A DNA stretch of 64,000 nucleotides, from contig NC_033622.1 in the NCBI RefSeq assembly GCF_001540865.1, forward strand, positions 13,274,797 through 13,338,796, read 5' to 3'. The position numbers and the translations under genes are program-made. The stretch is from Ananas comosus (Eukaryota; Streptophyta; Magnoliopsida; Poales; Bromeliaceae). Positions within the stretch are counted from its first letter, which is position 1. The number at the start of each line of letters is the position of its first letter. The notes beneath the pieces are model-generated. The model saw nothing but the letters and a program-made list of their open reading frames with translations. It did not search any database and had not been told where the DNA came from. This document shows positions 34,516-47,980 of this stretch, one piece after another.

Positions 34516-35734
34516 TTAAAGAATTGTTCATAGAAAACTGCCTGAACATCTAAAAGTTGATATGGTTGTATCTAAGAGAAATTTAGGAAGATTAAGCTAT
34601 TTGGCGACTAGCTTACATGTGTGATATCGAATGAATCAGCTGTTTTGCCATGCGTTTCAAACTGTAAACAGAAAGTAGAAAGATTAGCATTACTTATAAA
34701 CAAATTCCTTTTTGCATTTGAAATTAGTTATTAACTGCATAAAAGCAGACATTTAACGAAGTACAGAGATGCTTACCATCGTATGAGTTCAGTGTTCATT
34801 AACATTCTTTTTTTCATAAGAAGACTGATTAATTTGCTTTAAATTTAGTGTTGTTAGGTAACTTATGGAATTTCAACATGGTAAAATCTTAAGTAAATTT
34901 TAACAATTGAAAAATAAGTAAATCTTACAATGAAAATTTTGAATTTGTGTGTCGAACTTTTGTGAATCAGTTTGAAACAAATTACTAATTTGTAGGTTAA
35001 ACTATATGCAACATTTAAAAATAATAGGCAAAAAATTATAGACCATTTAGGCCCTACATCTTTGTCACACAGACCAAGATTACCTGATGATATTAGACTT
35101 GTCTTACTAAATTTGTTAAATTTTGATCCTCACGTAGCCTGTCATTCTCAGACCGTGACTTAGCCTGTCGTTATGACCCTGGCTCAACTGAGATGCATCT
35201 CACACTTTCGGTTGGTGATTGGCTCTGAAACCAAATATAAAAATTCGGCTCGCTAATAATAATAACTCGTTGTTTCTATACCAGCAGCCTAAAATGTCTA
35301 AACCATCATCTGTTGTGAGACTATTAAAATGTCATAGAAGTTTATTTAATTAATGGTTGACTTTGAGGTTGAGGATTTAAACATGCAAATCTTCTTTACC
35401 GGACCCTCCGGCTCATGTATATATATAACTATTTTACTACGTTTGGATCGTATTTATTGGTGTGAATTTTCCTCTTGAAGTCTCTAGGATAGAATTTAAA
35501 TTTATATAAATAGTACGCACCTCAAGTATCCTTGTCCAGGGAACAAATGTCCCATAATTTGTTGGCATTTGGAATATATAGTGAAAAGTATGAAAATAAA
35601 TATACCTGATTTTTGTGGATGAAAGGATAAAAAGGTTTTAGCAACTCTTTTCCATGAACTTTCTCACCCACCATGAGAAGACAAAGTAATAGTAATAGAA
35701 AATATAGTAGGACATGAGATAGCTTGGAGGCCAT

Positions 35735-37020
35735 GGAAAAACAGATAAGTTGATCTATTGTGCAGTCCCCTATTCCTCTTAAATACCAAAATCTATTGAC
35801 AAACTAGACAACTAATAAATGTGCATATCTTTGATATTATTAGATAATAAATATGCAAATCTTTAATTTGACCATCGTTTTTTCACCTGGGGGCTTTTGG
35901 GCATTTGGTTCAGTGTAAACGAACTGAAAAATTATTTTGGTATAAAAGTACTTTTTGCTCGTCGAAAGTAAAATAATTTTTCGTAAGAGTTGAAGTTTTT
36001 ATTTTCCGTTGTTATTCAGCAAAAAAACAAAAATTCTCTGCAAGAGTGTCACTTACGCTCTCCTTCTCCTTATATTACAGATAATATGCAATATGTTCCT
36101 GAAAAGTTCTAAAATATCTTATATTTTTTTTTTTGGTTTCAAATATACTCCTTATATAATTTTCTTATTAGAATAAAAGCAGAAATATCTAGCTCGGATG
36201 CAAAAATACCAAAAGAGAATCAGAAAAGAAAAAAAATAAAACACACAGTATTTACATGATTCGACTACTGGTCAGTCTGGTCTACATCCACGGACGAAAA
36301 CGGAGCCGAGACTGATATTATAATTATAGTGGGGTACAAAATATGACTCTCTCATAAAATCCTAGTCCCAAAATACACACCTAATTCTCCTCATTATCCG
36401 CACCGAAATAAATAGAATAAAGGATATATTTACAATAATGACTAAATCAAAATATGATTACATAGGAATACAAATTCACTAGAATTAGGAATTAATATCT
36501 TAATTGAATTTGGCATAGTCTAAGCTAAACTTAATGAGATAACCAAGACGGAATAGGATTAGAAAATATTGCGATTCTAGAATTCGAGATATATCTAACA
36601 ATTTTATTATTTAAAAATGCTCTCACTGTTAGTGTCTAAAAATTTAATATCTTAATTTTCAATATTATTTGCTTAGTAATTAAAAGGTCTCAAGGTAGTA
36701 AATCATAATGACCGATGTGATACGTTTATAAGTTTAATAATATAGAACGACCTAAATCACATAAAAATATAACAAAATGTTTTTTTGCACTATCTAGAGT
36801 ATGACTAGTATCTTTGATCTAAACTCGGCGTCTTATTATTATTTTTATAAAATTTTAGTTTTGGATGATCAATTTAAGATTATTTATTTATTAAAGAAAT
36901 AATATTAAAAAATTAAAAATTTTAATTTTTTTAAATATTTGAAATAGTATAAATTATGCCTATCAAAACCGACTGTTGATTGGTATGCCTAATCACCATC
37001 AAAATAATTTGCAGGCACGG
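35735..37020. other. Promoter flank of neprosin copy 3 and LTR-like fragment
   Basis: The TATA-like box of copy 3 is at 35779-35785. Positions 35965-36057 are the unit-boundary sequence that also occurs at 11430-11525. From about 36100 to 36601 the - strand begins TGTTAGATATATCTCG, which looks like the start of a copia-type LTR, and no internal region is seen, so it may be a solo LTR (weak). No gene. Confidence 0.4.
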
Positions 37021-38410
37021 ACTATAGGGGTGTAAAAAAGGGCCTGGAGGCCTGTGGGCCGCCCAGCCCGGCACGACTCCGGGTCGCGCCGTGGCCTAGC
37101 ACGATACTGTAGCTTCCGTCCTTGGCTGGTCCGGCCTAGCTTCATGGGCCGTGCTGGGCCGATCTTTTTGCGACTTTTCCCGGCACGGCCGCACGGCACG
37201 GCCTATGTCAGATCTCGGCCGTGCCGGACCGCAAGGTCGCCCTGCAGCCCGGCACGGCCTAGGCCTAATTTACTTGTAAAGTAGCTTGCATGCAGGGCTT
37301 TGTAGGCCAGGCTTTGGCAGGGCCTATATGGCTAGGCTAGCAAGCTTTGGGGCCTTTTAACATCCTCGGACAGATGGCCCAACGGCTCAATAGCAGTTGG
37401 ATCCTCTTTTTTCTTTTTTTCTTTTTTTTTAAATATTTATTTTATTATTAATTTTTTTAAAAAAGGTTAAAAAATAAAAAAATATATATTTTTTGATCAA
37501 AATGACCACAATGCCCTCACTAACATTCGAAATTTTAATTATTAGAAAGGGCATTTTGGTCAAAAAATAACTTTATATTTTTTAAAAAAAATGATGTAAT
37601 GAAGAAAAAAAAAATAGATGCTTTTTTTTAAGTAAAAGAAAATGATGTAATGATGAAAAAATGATGTATTGAATTTTTTTCTCTATTGTTTGTTTATTGG
37701 TTGTATATTTTGTTTTAAATATATTTTAAATTTTTTAAATTTTTGTACTTTTCTCTAATGTAATTATATAGTATGATTAATTCAAATTTTACATATTTTT
37801 TGTGCTTTTTTTTCGAATATCAATTTCTCTTCAAATAATTAAAAAATTATGAAAAAAATTAATATTAATTTTATATTAAAAAGTTAAATTTATTGTTTGT
37901 GCTTTAGTTTTTTTTAAAAAAATTTACAAATTTTTTAAAAGAGTTTTAAAAAGGTTTGATATAATTGTGCAAATTATATAAGTCAAAAAGTTATAAATTA
38001 AACTTTTTTTGCTTGATAAAATAATTTTAAAAAATACAAAAAAAAAGAATGGAAAAAAAAGTCCGAACTGGCCCGAAGCCCGGCCCAGGCCGTCCCGGTC
38101 CGTCCTGGGCGGGAGGAATTCTACACTGTCACACTTGCACCACGTCATCAAGTCAATCACATTCCTTCTTTTCAAACAAAAGTACAATAAAAATATTTTT
38201 TTACAATCATGATTAGACATATACCTCTGAAAGGAGACATTTGATTGGTTTGTTACACCACGTCACCAATATACCCGTTGCATTCTAGAATGTTCCCTGG
38301 GCGGGGCTTCCCCTCCAAGAATACAGGCCAGCACCGACCGGCCCGCATTTGTAAGCGGATAGGGCTGGGCCGACCCTTCGCCCGGATCAGCCCAGATAAT
38401 GTGGGCCGTG
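37020..38410. mobile_element. hAT-like element with GC-rich subterminal repeats
   Basis: The left end reads TATAGGGGTGTAAAAAAGGG followed by about 250 bases dense in GGCCCGGCACGG words. A matching GC-rich part lies at 38060-38110 and 38300-38400. The middle (37400-38040) is AT-rich. This layout is common in non-autonomous hAT elements of plants. No transposase is visible and the right end is not certain. Confidence 0.4.
38114..38295. mobile_element. Small insertion with 10-bp target duplication
   Basis: The 182 bases are flanked by CCTGGGCGGG on both sides (38104-38113 and 38296-38305), which splits the GC-rich end of the surrounding hAT-like element. Its tips, GGAATTCTACAC and the complement of GCATTCTAGAATGTTC, pair only partly. 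A MITE of the 8-10 bp duplication type is likely. Confidence 0.65.
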
Positions 38411-39319
38411 CAAGCCTAGAATAATTCTTGTTCTATACTGCTACTATAATCATGCATACAAGCACGACAGATATACAATAAAGCAATTCGTCCTTTCATG
38501 CCCGGCAAGACTATACATCTGTTGGATCAATGAAATTCTGGGCCTGCTTTTGGGCTGGGTTAAATCGATTGTCGGAGGCCCAGCTAAGCTTATGGAAGGT
38601 TGGACCTAATGCTAATCTACGAGAGCATTGGGCACGTAAACAACAACTTTAAAATATTAATTGTTTAAAACAAACATTTTAAAATCCAAGATCGACTATA
38701 AATAGAAAATATCATCGAATTAAAATTTGCTAGTATAATCGCAGGACTAAAATTAGTTAACTAAGCACATGAAGTTTAGTTCATGCCTCTGCATATGAAA
38801 AAGTGTGAGTTAAACGAAAGCATCAGAACCCTTGTTATGGAACTCTTTTACGAGAAGCTAAGCTAATTAAATCCTAGCCAGCTATCTCCTCCTCTCTATT
38901 CAAAACTTCTTCTTTCGTAGTTCGTATTAAGTGGATGTGCTATAGATAGCAATGGGCGGTTGAGCACCCATGAGTATATAGATGAAGAATTGAGGTGCAA
39001 CCGCAATACTCGGTGGCTAATCCAAATGAGGGAAGGAGGGGGAGGAGACGAATAGAAAGAGCAAAGTAAGAAGTGATAAATGAACTTTCAAATTTTAAAA
39101 GTGCCATCCACGTACGTAGCTTCATCAAGATGAGTAAATTGGGTGACCGTGAGGTGGTTAAGGCTACCACTTTCGCGGTGCGATGTGTGTGTATATATAC
39201 AACTTGTTATCGGCAGTTCCAATACATATTACACCAACTCAGATTGATCATCTGCAGTTCATTCCCTCCAATCCCCTAGGTCGCAGCATTTCTTCTTCTT
39301 ACTCTTTTCCTCTGTTATT

Positions 39320-39530
39320 TTATAGATTAGTCCCTCAAATTCACCCGACTTTTCTTTGTTCGGTAAGCACTTCTCCCAGCTGGCGATAACTGGGATAGTA
39401 ATCGGCGGAGCGCTTGTTTTTGTCGGGATATTTATTCTCATCGATCACTTGCTGCTGCAAGCGCGCCATTGTCGACATGCGGCGGCAAAATGGGGTCGCG
39501 GAGATGATACCTTTTCCGCATGCTTAGGCT
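39320..39530 (+). pseudogene. Frameshifted duplicate of the small membrane-span ORF
   Basis: It matches 22163-22363, including FGKHFSQLAI.GIVIGGALV. After the hydrophobic segment the sequence has four extra bases (GATC, in CTCATCGATCACTTG against CTCATCACTTG). This throws the basic tail into another frame (LLLQARHCRH). The upstream part also differs: the MSPSSTVF start is not kept. Confidence 0.5.
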
Positions 39531-40984
39531 CTATGCATGCGGTTTTTTTTTTTTTTTTTTAACAATATCCGTAATATGTATTGCGTCCTTTTTTTCTCTT
39601 TTTTTTTTTTGTTCTTGGGTGGGGTAAGAATGAAGTAAATAAATGTAGGTCAGTTGTGTGATTGAGTTTAAAAGTTTAATAAAAAAATTACATATGTCAT
39701 AAAAGTAGGTGTTATGTGATTACAAATATTTATTTAAGACGAACCAAATAAAATCGGTTCAAATTTTAGTTCACGGAATTTTGAGAATCAAAATTTATCA
39801 AAATAATTTTCGAAAAGTCAGGGAGAAAATTAGATTGATTTTGGTTCGTACAGCCAGTTTGGGACCACAAAGTCGGTTCCGAGCACGAGTCAAAATTTTC
39901 TAATTATGGCCGGTTTCACCAACTCAAAGGCTTGTATTTTAATAATATTTGTTTTGAAAGACCAGCAACAAAATCATGCTTTGTAACGCGAAATAGAGAA
40001 GATTTTCAAATGAATTTCTTCGATCCATCTTAATGTATGATTATTCTCTATTTAGCATGAACATTTGAGAAATTATTCAAAACAATAAAATCACTGATCT
40101 CCTTCAATAATATTATAACGTGTATTTACACCTAACATTATTGGTAGAAAACTAAATATGAAAAAGTAGTGCCAGTACTGAGAGTCACTTTTTGATTGCG
40201 ATTCTTCAGGCCACCTTATTATTTGAGAGCTTATAAGTAAAAAATAATACAAAAGGTTATATACATTTGAGTTACAAGAGGATCATGACGAGTTGTCCCA
40301 TCCAATATTACACACGTGATCTCATGCAGAAATCGTGCGAGCTCCTACCGCGTGAATCAGCGAATACACGACAAAAAAAAGAAACAACTAAAACTGATTC
40401 GGTTTTATAATAATACACGAGCAGCTGATGGGATAATAACGCAGTATCTTAATTATTCTTTTGTCATCAATCATATACTATTATATTATTGTTTTCATTA
40501 GCAAAATATTATTCTTTAGTCAATTAAATTATATTATGAGAGTTACACTTAAGCATACGTTATTGGTTGATTACTCGAAGATAGGATGTATCATGAAGAT
40601 ATGATGCAAAATTAAGTTGTTTACATAGGTAACTTTGTATATTTTCCTTCTGACTAGTGTTCAGAAAAATGAAGTAATTCTCCCTCTTGTTTTGTGGAAA
40701 ATAGTATGACATTACTGTTCAAGAAACGCCCGTTATATCTTTCTTTGTTGAACGGTGCCCATCGAGGCTCATACCTTCATAAATCGTTTAGGTTTTTCCC
40801 CTGGTTCTGCTATGGGTCTAGCAGATAAGATTTTAAAAAACGTAAAATACCGCAGGAACTTTTTTTATTCTTCAAAAAATTGAGTGAAATGAATTTCCTT
40901 TTGGAGGGTAAACCAAATTGTTAGTTCGTTGGAAGCTTAATTACATGCATCATATTTCTTTTCTTTAAGGACATTTTTAGGTAG
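39531..40984. other. Duplicated intergenic segment, then a piece of neprosin 3' flank
   Basis: Positions 39531-40546 match 22380-24050. At 40547 the sequence switches to a stretch homologous to 6490-6960, the 3' flank of neprosin units, which runs to about 40984. So a recombination point lies at about 40546. No gene. Confidence 0.65.
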
Positions 40985-41240
40985 AGGACAAAAATTTTAT
41001 GGGCACCGTGCCCAAACAAATTTGTTTGGGCAAGGTGCCGGATGGGCGCCGTGTGTGTGGCGGCGCCCATCGCAACCCNAAAAAAAAAAAAAAAAAGTGG
41101 GGCTCCGTTTTTAGAGAGAGAGAGAGAGCGAGAGAGAGAGAGGGGATGATGGAGATGGGCACCGCTGCACATGCGGCGCCCATCCGGCACGGTGCCCAAA
41201 CAAATTGTTTGGGCACGGTGCCCATAAAATTTTTGTCCTT
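40985..41240. mobile_element. Foldback MITE with 8-bp target duplication
   Basis: Ends GGACAAAAATTTTATGGGC and GCCCATAAAATTTTTGTCC are perfect inverted repeats. Inside are more GGGCACCGTGCCCAAACAA pairs and a GA microsatellite. TTAGGTAG flanks both sides (40976-40983 and 41240-41247). The n at 41079 lies in a poly(A) run inside it. The 8-bp duplication suggests hAT. Confidence 0.8.
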
Positions 41241-41245
41241 AGGTA

Positions 41246-42805
41246 GGGGCATGTTTGGTTTCTCAAAAGGCGAAGTGAAAAAAGTTATTTTTACAAAAAT
41301 GACTTTTCAGTTCGATTGTTTGATTGTTATAAAGTAAAAAATTGAAACTATAATTTTTCATATTTTTAATTATAAAATTATATATAAAGAGGTGAAAATT
41401 TTAAATTTAAATTTAAATATAAAGTCACAAATTTGAATTTAAAATTTTATGTTGAATTTTAATTTACAAATAAAATTTAAAACGTGATTATAATTTTAAT
41501 TCAAATTTAAAGTGAAATTGAACTATAAAAATAAATTTAAATATTAAAGTTAAGACCAAATATATCCTCTTAGTTAAGCTCTCCACTTTCGATGACTTTC
41601 GAATTTTTTGAGCCGAACTAAAAAAAGTGAGATTTAGTTATAACTCACTTTATCAGCCCACTTTCATAAAATAATTTTTATATTCACTTTCGTAAACCAA
41701 ACAACTGATAAGACGCCACTCTCTAAAAATATCACTTTCGATACTTCACTCTTGGCGAACCAAACATGCTCTAGACAAAAGTGAAGTACCGAAAATAGTA
41801 CTTTTTAAAAATAATATTTTACCGATTGTTTAGTTTGTGAAAATAAATATGAAAGTCACTTTTATGAAAGTGTACTAACACTCAAAAAATCAGAAGTTAT
41901 CAAAAATAGAAAGCTTCAATAAGAAGTTATATTTAGTCTTAACTTTAATTTTCGAATTTATTTTTTAAGTTGAATTTCACTTTAAATTTGAATTGAAATC
42001 ATGATCATGTTCTGAATTTTATGTGTAAATTCATATTCAACATAAAATTTTTAAATTCAAATATATGACTTTATATTTAACATTATGTTTTAATCAAATT
42101 ATTTTTAGCTAGGTACTTTTATGTTAACTTTGAATTCATATTTTTCCAACTTAAATTCAAATTATTAACTGAAATTTAAATTTAAAATTTAAATATTTAG
42201 GTCGATAAATTCAAATATAAGTTTGCTGTTTATATTTAATTTCAATAATGAGTTTTCATTTGAACTTTGAATTCAAATTATGAATTCAAATATTTAGTTT
42301 AAGTTGTGATTTAAACTAAAAATTTAATTTAAATTTAAATATTAGTTCAAATTGTGAATTCATATCTGAATTTAAAATTTAAGGATCAAAGAGTGAACTA
42401 AAATATGATTCAAATTATAAATTCAAATATGAATTCAAATTTGAAGAAATGTTCTAATTCTATGTTGAATATTTATTTTAGAATTTAATCTCAAGTTGTG
42501 AGTTATAACATAAACTTTAAATTCAATTTGTAAATTTAATTTATGTCATAAATTCTAATTATAAATTCAATTAAGATTTAAGTTTATATTTTAAAATATA
42601 ATTTTGAATTCTAAATATAAATATGAATATAAATTATCAATTTAAATTGCGAGCATAAGTTGTATGTTTATATATATTTTCACCTCTTTATCTGTAACTA
42701 AATAAAATTGCAAAATTATTAGTTTAATGTTTTACTTTATCGCCAACTAAGCAATTGAACTAGAAGTCACCTTTACAAAAGCGACTTTTTTCACTTCTGC
42801 CATTT
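41246..42805. mobile_element. Nested Tourist-like MITEs with AT-rich filler
   Basis: A first element runs from GGGGCATGTTTGGTTTC to GAACCAAACATGCTCT (41246-41775). The head phrase GAAGTGAAAAAAGTTATTTT also pairs with a complement at about 42770-42800, so a larger inverted structure surrounds it. The interior 41340-42700 is AAATTTAAATT-type low complexity. No coding sequence. Confidence 0.55.
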
Positions 42806-43409
42806 TAGGACAACAAAAAATTTTCATAATTTGATATATCAACCACAATTATTTTACTTTTGCTGATGAATAACAAGTTCGTATAAAAAAAAAAATTTGA
42901 AAGCAATATGTCATTTTTTTTTCCCTTTTTTTCTCGGATAGTGAACAATCGTCTTAGAAGTAAAGGTTGCAAACAATCTGTCGTTCCTTCTTACATTATT
43001 TTATATAAAAATTGATAACACCAAATAAAAACTAAATATATGTTGTCATTAACATCATCAATTTCTTTGTCTGCCGCGACCGAACCCGCCTCGCCGTAGG
43101 TATTTCTAAGGCGAGTAGCCATTCATGGTACAAATTAAATATGTTTAAATTTTAGTTTGAAATCAGGTTTATAGGTTTATGGCTTCCAACAGACTCAAGA
43201 ATCTACTCTTAATTACCCCACACTTTCAATATTAAGAAACCCTCGATTAAGAGACCAAATATAAATGCTGATAATAAAAGAGACCGAACATGAAAATAAA
43301 AATTTATTAACATGATTTGCCGTGTACGTGGCTTAAGCAGGGGCATTCCTACACTATACATAGAATTCATAAAATTAATTACTCAATTTATAGACTTGAT
43401 GGTCGATTT

Positions 43410-44135
43410 GGATTAGATTGAGATGCTCAGTTTAGCGACATGGCGGTCGAATTTCGATTGAGTTGTTCAGTTTAGCGACATGACGGTCGATTTGAGTTTT
43501 GATACTCAGTTTAATGATATAGCGGTCAGTTTGAGTTTTGATACTCAATTTAATAACATGGCGGTCGGATATTCAGTTTAATGACTTAACAGTCCTCTGT
43601 TCAGTTTAACGATATGATGGTCAAATCTCAACTTGATTTGCTCACTTTAGCGACTTGGCGGTCGATTGAAGTTGAGATACTCAGTTTAGCGACATGGCGG
43701 TCGGTTGGGATCAAATTGAGATGCTCAGTTTAGTAATATGGCGGTCGATTTTAGATTGAATTGTTCAGTTTAGCGACTTAGCGATCGATTTGAGTTTTGA
43801 TACTCAGTTTAAGGACATAGCGGTCAGATGTTCAATTTAACGACTTGATGGTCAAATATTCAGTTTAACGACTTGATGGTCATATCTGAATTTAATTTGC
43901 TCAGTTTAGCGACCTGGCGGTCGACTGAAATTGAGATGCTCAGTTTAACGGTATGGCGGTCGAAAGGGTTTGATTTGGTTGCTCATTAACGACTTAGCGG
44001 TCAAATGTTCAATTTAATGACTTAATAGTCATTTGTTCAGTTTAACAACTTAACGGTCATATTTGAACTTGATTTACTCAGTTTAGCGACTTGGCGGTCG
44101 ATTTTAGATTGAGTTGCTCAGTTTAATGACATGTC
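43410..44135. repeat. Degenerate tandem repeat, CAGTTTAGCGACATGGCGGTCG family
   Basis: About 16 imperfect units of roughly 40-50 bases share TCAGTTTAGCGACWTGGCGG followed by TCGATTTGAG-like text. The variation between units is high, so the array is old. No open frame runs through it. Confidence 0.85.
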
Positions 44136-45760
44136 GATCCGTTTGAGTCGAATCTCATGAAATTGGTTCATGAAATTAATTCGTATTAGGAGCCCATTTG
44201 TAAAGTCCATTGAGTTGGGTTCATAACTAAGGTCCATTTGGAGAGCCCATAAAATGGGTTTATTAATTTATGATAAGGAGCCATTTCGAGAACCCATTAG
44301 TTTATAAAATTAATTTATGACAAGTAGGGCTCATTTGGCAAACCCATGAAATTAATTCATATAATTAATTCATAATAGGGAGCTCATTTGGAAGACCCTT
44401 AAAATTAATTCGTAAAATTAATTCATAATAAGAGGCCCATTTGGAAAGCCCATGAACTTAGTTTGGGTTGGTGGCATTTGGATGACATAGCTTTGGTAAA
44501 TTTAGTTGGGTTTTATTTGTAGACTTTGAATTTTTTTTATTTATGAATTTTGGGTTTTAGATATCATTTGTGGACTTGGGTTTTCGATCTTATTCGTGGA
44601 CTTTGAGTTTTGAATCTTATTTGTGGGCTTTGGGTTTTGGGTTGAAAAATTTATTCATATAGATTTTTATTGGCTTCGGATCCAAATCTACATATGGGTT
44701 GAGATAGGTTTCGGACTTTATATGTTCTGGACCTTGGACCCGAATCCGCGTGTGGACTTGGATTGGTTTTGGACTTTATATGTTTTGGGCCTTGGACCCG
44801 AATCTGCATGTGGACTAAGATTGGTCTTGAACTTTACATGTTCTGGGCCTTGAAGCCGAATCTGTATGTGGACTGAGATTGGTTTTGGACTTTACATGTT
44901 CTAGGCCTTGTACCCGAATCTGCATGTGGGCTTGGTGCTTTATTTTTTTAGGCTGCTTATGGAATTAGTTCATTGAGCCCATAAGTAAATGATGGATTGA
45001 ACCATTTTCAAATTAAATAACTCTAATCCATTTTCTCAAATTCCCCCTCCCCCCTCCCCCACTTTTTATTTTTTTTTGCTGGTTCTTCTTTTCTCTTTTT
45101 TTTTGACTGAGAGACAGAGAGAAAGAAAGAGAGAAACCCAACTCCCTCTCCCTCTCTGTGTACGGAACCGAGAGAGAAGGAGGAGTGCTCTCCTTTTCTT
45201 TCTTTCTTTCTTTCTCTTTTTTTTTGTTATTTTTTTCCATTTTTTTTATTTGTTTATTCATATCTTTTTTTTTGGTCCAAATATACGAAATTGATCACGT
45301 CGAGCTTGTTATGAAGATGGCGATGCTTATCACGAAGAACCGTGCCTATCATGAAGATGGCATATGGTTCGAGAAATGCCTATCACGAAGATGGCGAATC
45401 AAAACCATATTCGTCTATTTTTTATCATTTTTATTATTGTTTATTTTTTTATCACGTTTTGTTCAAGTACGCGGAGTTTAATTGTGTCGAGCCTATCACG
45501 AAGATGGCCACTCGATTAATCCTTTCGACCATGTCGAGTCTATCACGAAGATGGCCGCACGATTTACATAGTAAAATAAACGGTGCACGATCAACCGTTT
45601 TGACCATATCAAGCCTATCGCAAAGATGGCCGCACGGTTTACGTAGTAAAATATCCGGTGTTCGATCAATCATTTTGACCATGTTGAGCCTATCGCGAAG
45701 ATGATCGCACAATTTAGAGATTAGCAATACATACGCACGGAGGAAGTGACGATTTGATGT
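44136..45760. repeat. Three further degenerate repeat fields in series
   Basis: Positions 44160-44480 repeat AAATTAATTCATAATAAGGA with GAGCCCATTTGGAAAGCCCA. Positions 44690-44940 hold four copies of a ~62-base unit with GACTTTATATGTTCTGGGCC. Positions 45290-45720 repeat CCTATCACGAAGATGGCCGC with CGATCAACCGTTTTGACCAT. A purine/pyrimidine-rich spacer (45040-45260) separates the last two. Together with the previous field this looks like one long non-coding element. I see no gag, pol or transposase. Confidence 0.7.
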
Positions 45761-47980
45761 CAAATTTAACCGATTTAAAACCTATCACGAAGATCGTTGG
45801 GTTGATCAAACCGATAAAAAATCACACTTACGCTATTCGTATGTATGAATTTCTCTTATTGTCGTAAAAGTCGTAGTGATCGTCGTTGCCGTCAAATGCA
45901 AGAACCAAAGTCTCTTTTTTTTTCTTTTTTTTTTTTCTTTTGCTGGGTACGGACAATGGAGGGGTGCACATGGCACCCGCTCTGCCAGCAAGCCCAAGGC
46001 TCCCACTTTCGTGCATGTACACGAGGGAGGGAGAGAGAGAGAAAACTATGTATTTTTTTCACTTTTTTCTTTTCTTCTTTTTTTTTTTCTTCTCTTTCGG
46101 ATCTCTCTTCTTTTTTTTTTTTATTNTATATTCGAAATTATAATAAATTATAGTTCGAGAATCAAAGTGTTGCACCTCATATAAAATTTAGGGGTATTTT
46201 CAAAACGTAATATAGTTGAGGTGTCTGAATACATTTTAATTCTATCCCCGTGTGTGCCCTAGAGTTTTATAAATGACAAAGATACTCTTACCAGGTGACC
46301 AGTACTAGATGGAAATGGAAAGCGTATAGCCGGTCATACTGTTAGCTTGCCTTGGGCCACGGGTCTGGGCCCTGCTGCCCTGGCTAGCACGGCCCAGTGC
46401 CGTGCCGTGTCACGGGCTCTCCCTCAGTAGCCTGGACTGTGCTGGATTATTGGGCCGAAAGAGTTAGGCTCAGCACGATCGAAAAGTTTGGGCTGGCTTG
46501 GGCCAGTGAGGGTGCTTCGGCGTCTGTGCAATGCTGCAACCCGGCCCGAAGCAGTGCCTGGCTAGGCCGCCCCTGGTGGCCCAACCCGTTTTATACTCTT
46601 TATATATATGGACCTAATGCTCTTTTTTATATTATATTTTTTGTCAGCTTTTATGGCCCATTCAAAATTTTTCCGCCAATAACTTGGTACTTTTCCATTT
46701 TGTAGTATTTCACATACAGTCCAAAAGTTGAGTCTAATAAAATATCCTTCTTTCTTTTTTTTTTTGGAATGGCAGATTCAAAATCAAATTCAACAATAAT
46801 TTTTCCAGTAAACATGAAAAATTGCTTTACCTTCTGTCTTTCTAAACATTTTTAAGAGCCCAACACATAATTGGGAAAAAAAAAAATATTTACCCTCTTG
46901 CATCCTTGACTACTAGTGCATTTTCTAAAAATAGCTAGTATATACAGCCTTCTATGGTCTCAACAATACTAGCTTTGTCAAAAAAATATTGCTGGTCATT
47001 ATAATATTGTAAGGACTAATTTGGCAACTGGTATTGAACTGGATATTATGAGACCGCAAAAAGATGTTGGGGGAGGAAGGGGAACCGGTACTTGAAGGTG
47101 TCGGAGTTTGCAAGAGTAACCATGCCGCATCAAAAAATCACACTGGAATAGAATTATCAATCCCAAACAAGAGATTGGGACCGAACAAGATTGGAAAAAG
47201 TTTCGTTGTAATCTCACCAGCTCCAAACCCAAACCAACACTAGCTTCCCATCTTATCAAATTCAAATCTGGGATGCCAAATTAAGAAGCGCTAAAGACGG
47301 TTTTTTTTAATTGTATCTTGTTCTCAAATTTGTGCAATTATATTTTTTTCAAATTTGTACAATTATTGTTTCCCTACGGTTAACTTTTCAAATTCATTCT
47401 TCAACTTGCGTTGTTTGCAACACCTAAAAGGTTATTAATCATGGAATAAGCCATCTACAAGTTGGTATCAATCGCTGATTATCCGCAAACAACAACTACG
47501 ACTCCATCCATTGCTTGCAATTCAAAACATTCTTCCAACAAAAGAAAAGTGAATTGGAGGATAATATCCCACTAAAGACTTAGTTCCCCATACACCAGAA
47601 TCACTTCCATGTGACTTATAAAAATTTCTAGTGTGCATATTATTTGGTAAAGACAGCCTTAATTAGATGTGTTTTTTACACTTAATAACCATTTATTTTT
47701 CCACCATACCTTCTACCGAAAATATATACCATGCACATCTACTCTAATTATGGCATCAGGTGCTTACCAAAGGTACAATATTGTTGAATTACATTCAAAA
47801 TAACAATCAATTTTCAGCCACGAATTTAATTCTATTATCTCAGATCCTAATTATATACCAAGAACAGGATCACCGTAAAATGAAGGATCGACAATCACAG
47901 CATTACATTGTTTAGTCTCCAACTTCAAAAATTAAAAAATATTCATTTTATTTGTTTAAAAGACAGACAAACTTTTGGTA
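45761..47980. other. Intergenic: pyrimidine-rich join, then duplicated segment
   Basis: Up to the n at 46126 the stretch is poly-T/CT-rich with ATGCACGAG-like scraps. From 46127 to about 47280 it matches 24265-25443. From 47040 to 47940 it also matches 58455-59200, the sequence just downstream of neprosin copies 4 and 5. No gene. Confidence 0.6.

Larger units (their letters stand above)
27027..35734 (-). pseudogene. Neprosin-domain protein, copy 3 (six exons, last exon disrupted)
   Basis: Exons: 35606-35734 (signal peptide, 43 codons), 34617-34661, 32468-32632, 32017-32070, 31785-31934, and 27027 to about 27420. Exons 1-5 are open with canonical phase-0 borders. Exon 6 has one base too many at its start (394 against 393) and an in-frame TAA just after the acceptor, so translation would stop before GYWPKSLF. 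The first catalytic glutamate is replaced (NSIATGFH) and the second motif is WGGM. Intron 5 holds a MITE and a 2.3 kb long-TIR element, and intron 2 holds a Tourist-like insertion. The break sits at the edge of an indel-rich zone (27410-29040), so part of the damage may be assembly error; the E-to-A change lies in clean sequence. Confidence 0.8.

Noticed and set aside
36100..36601. Full LTR retrotransposon
   Set aside because: Only one LTR-like end is visible, with no primer site or coding domain next to it.
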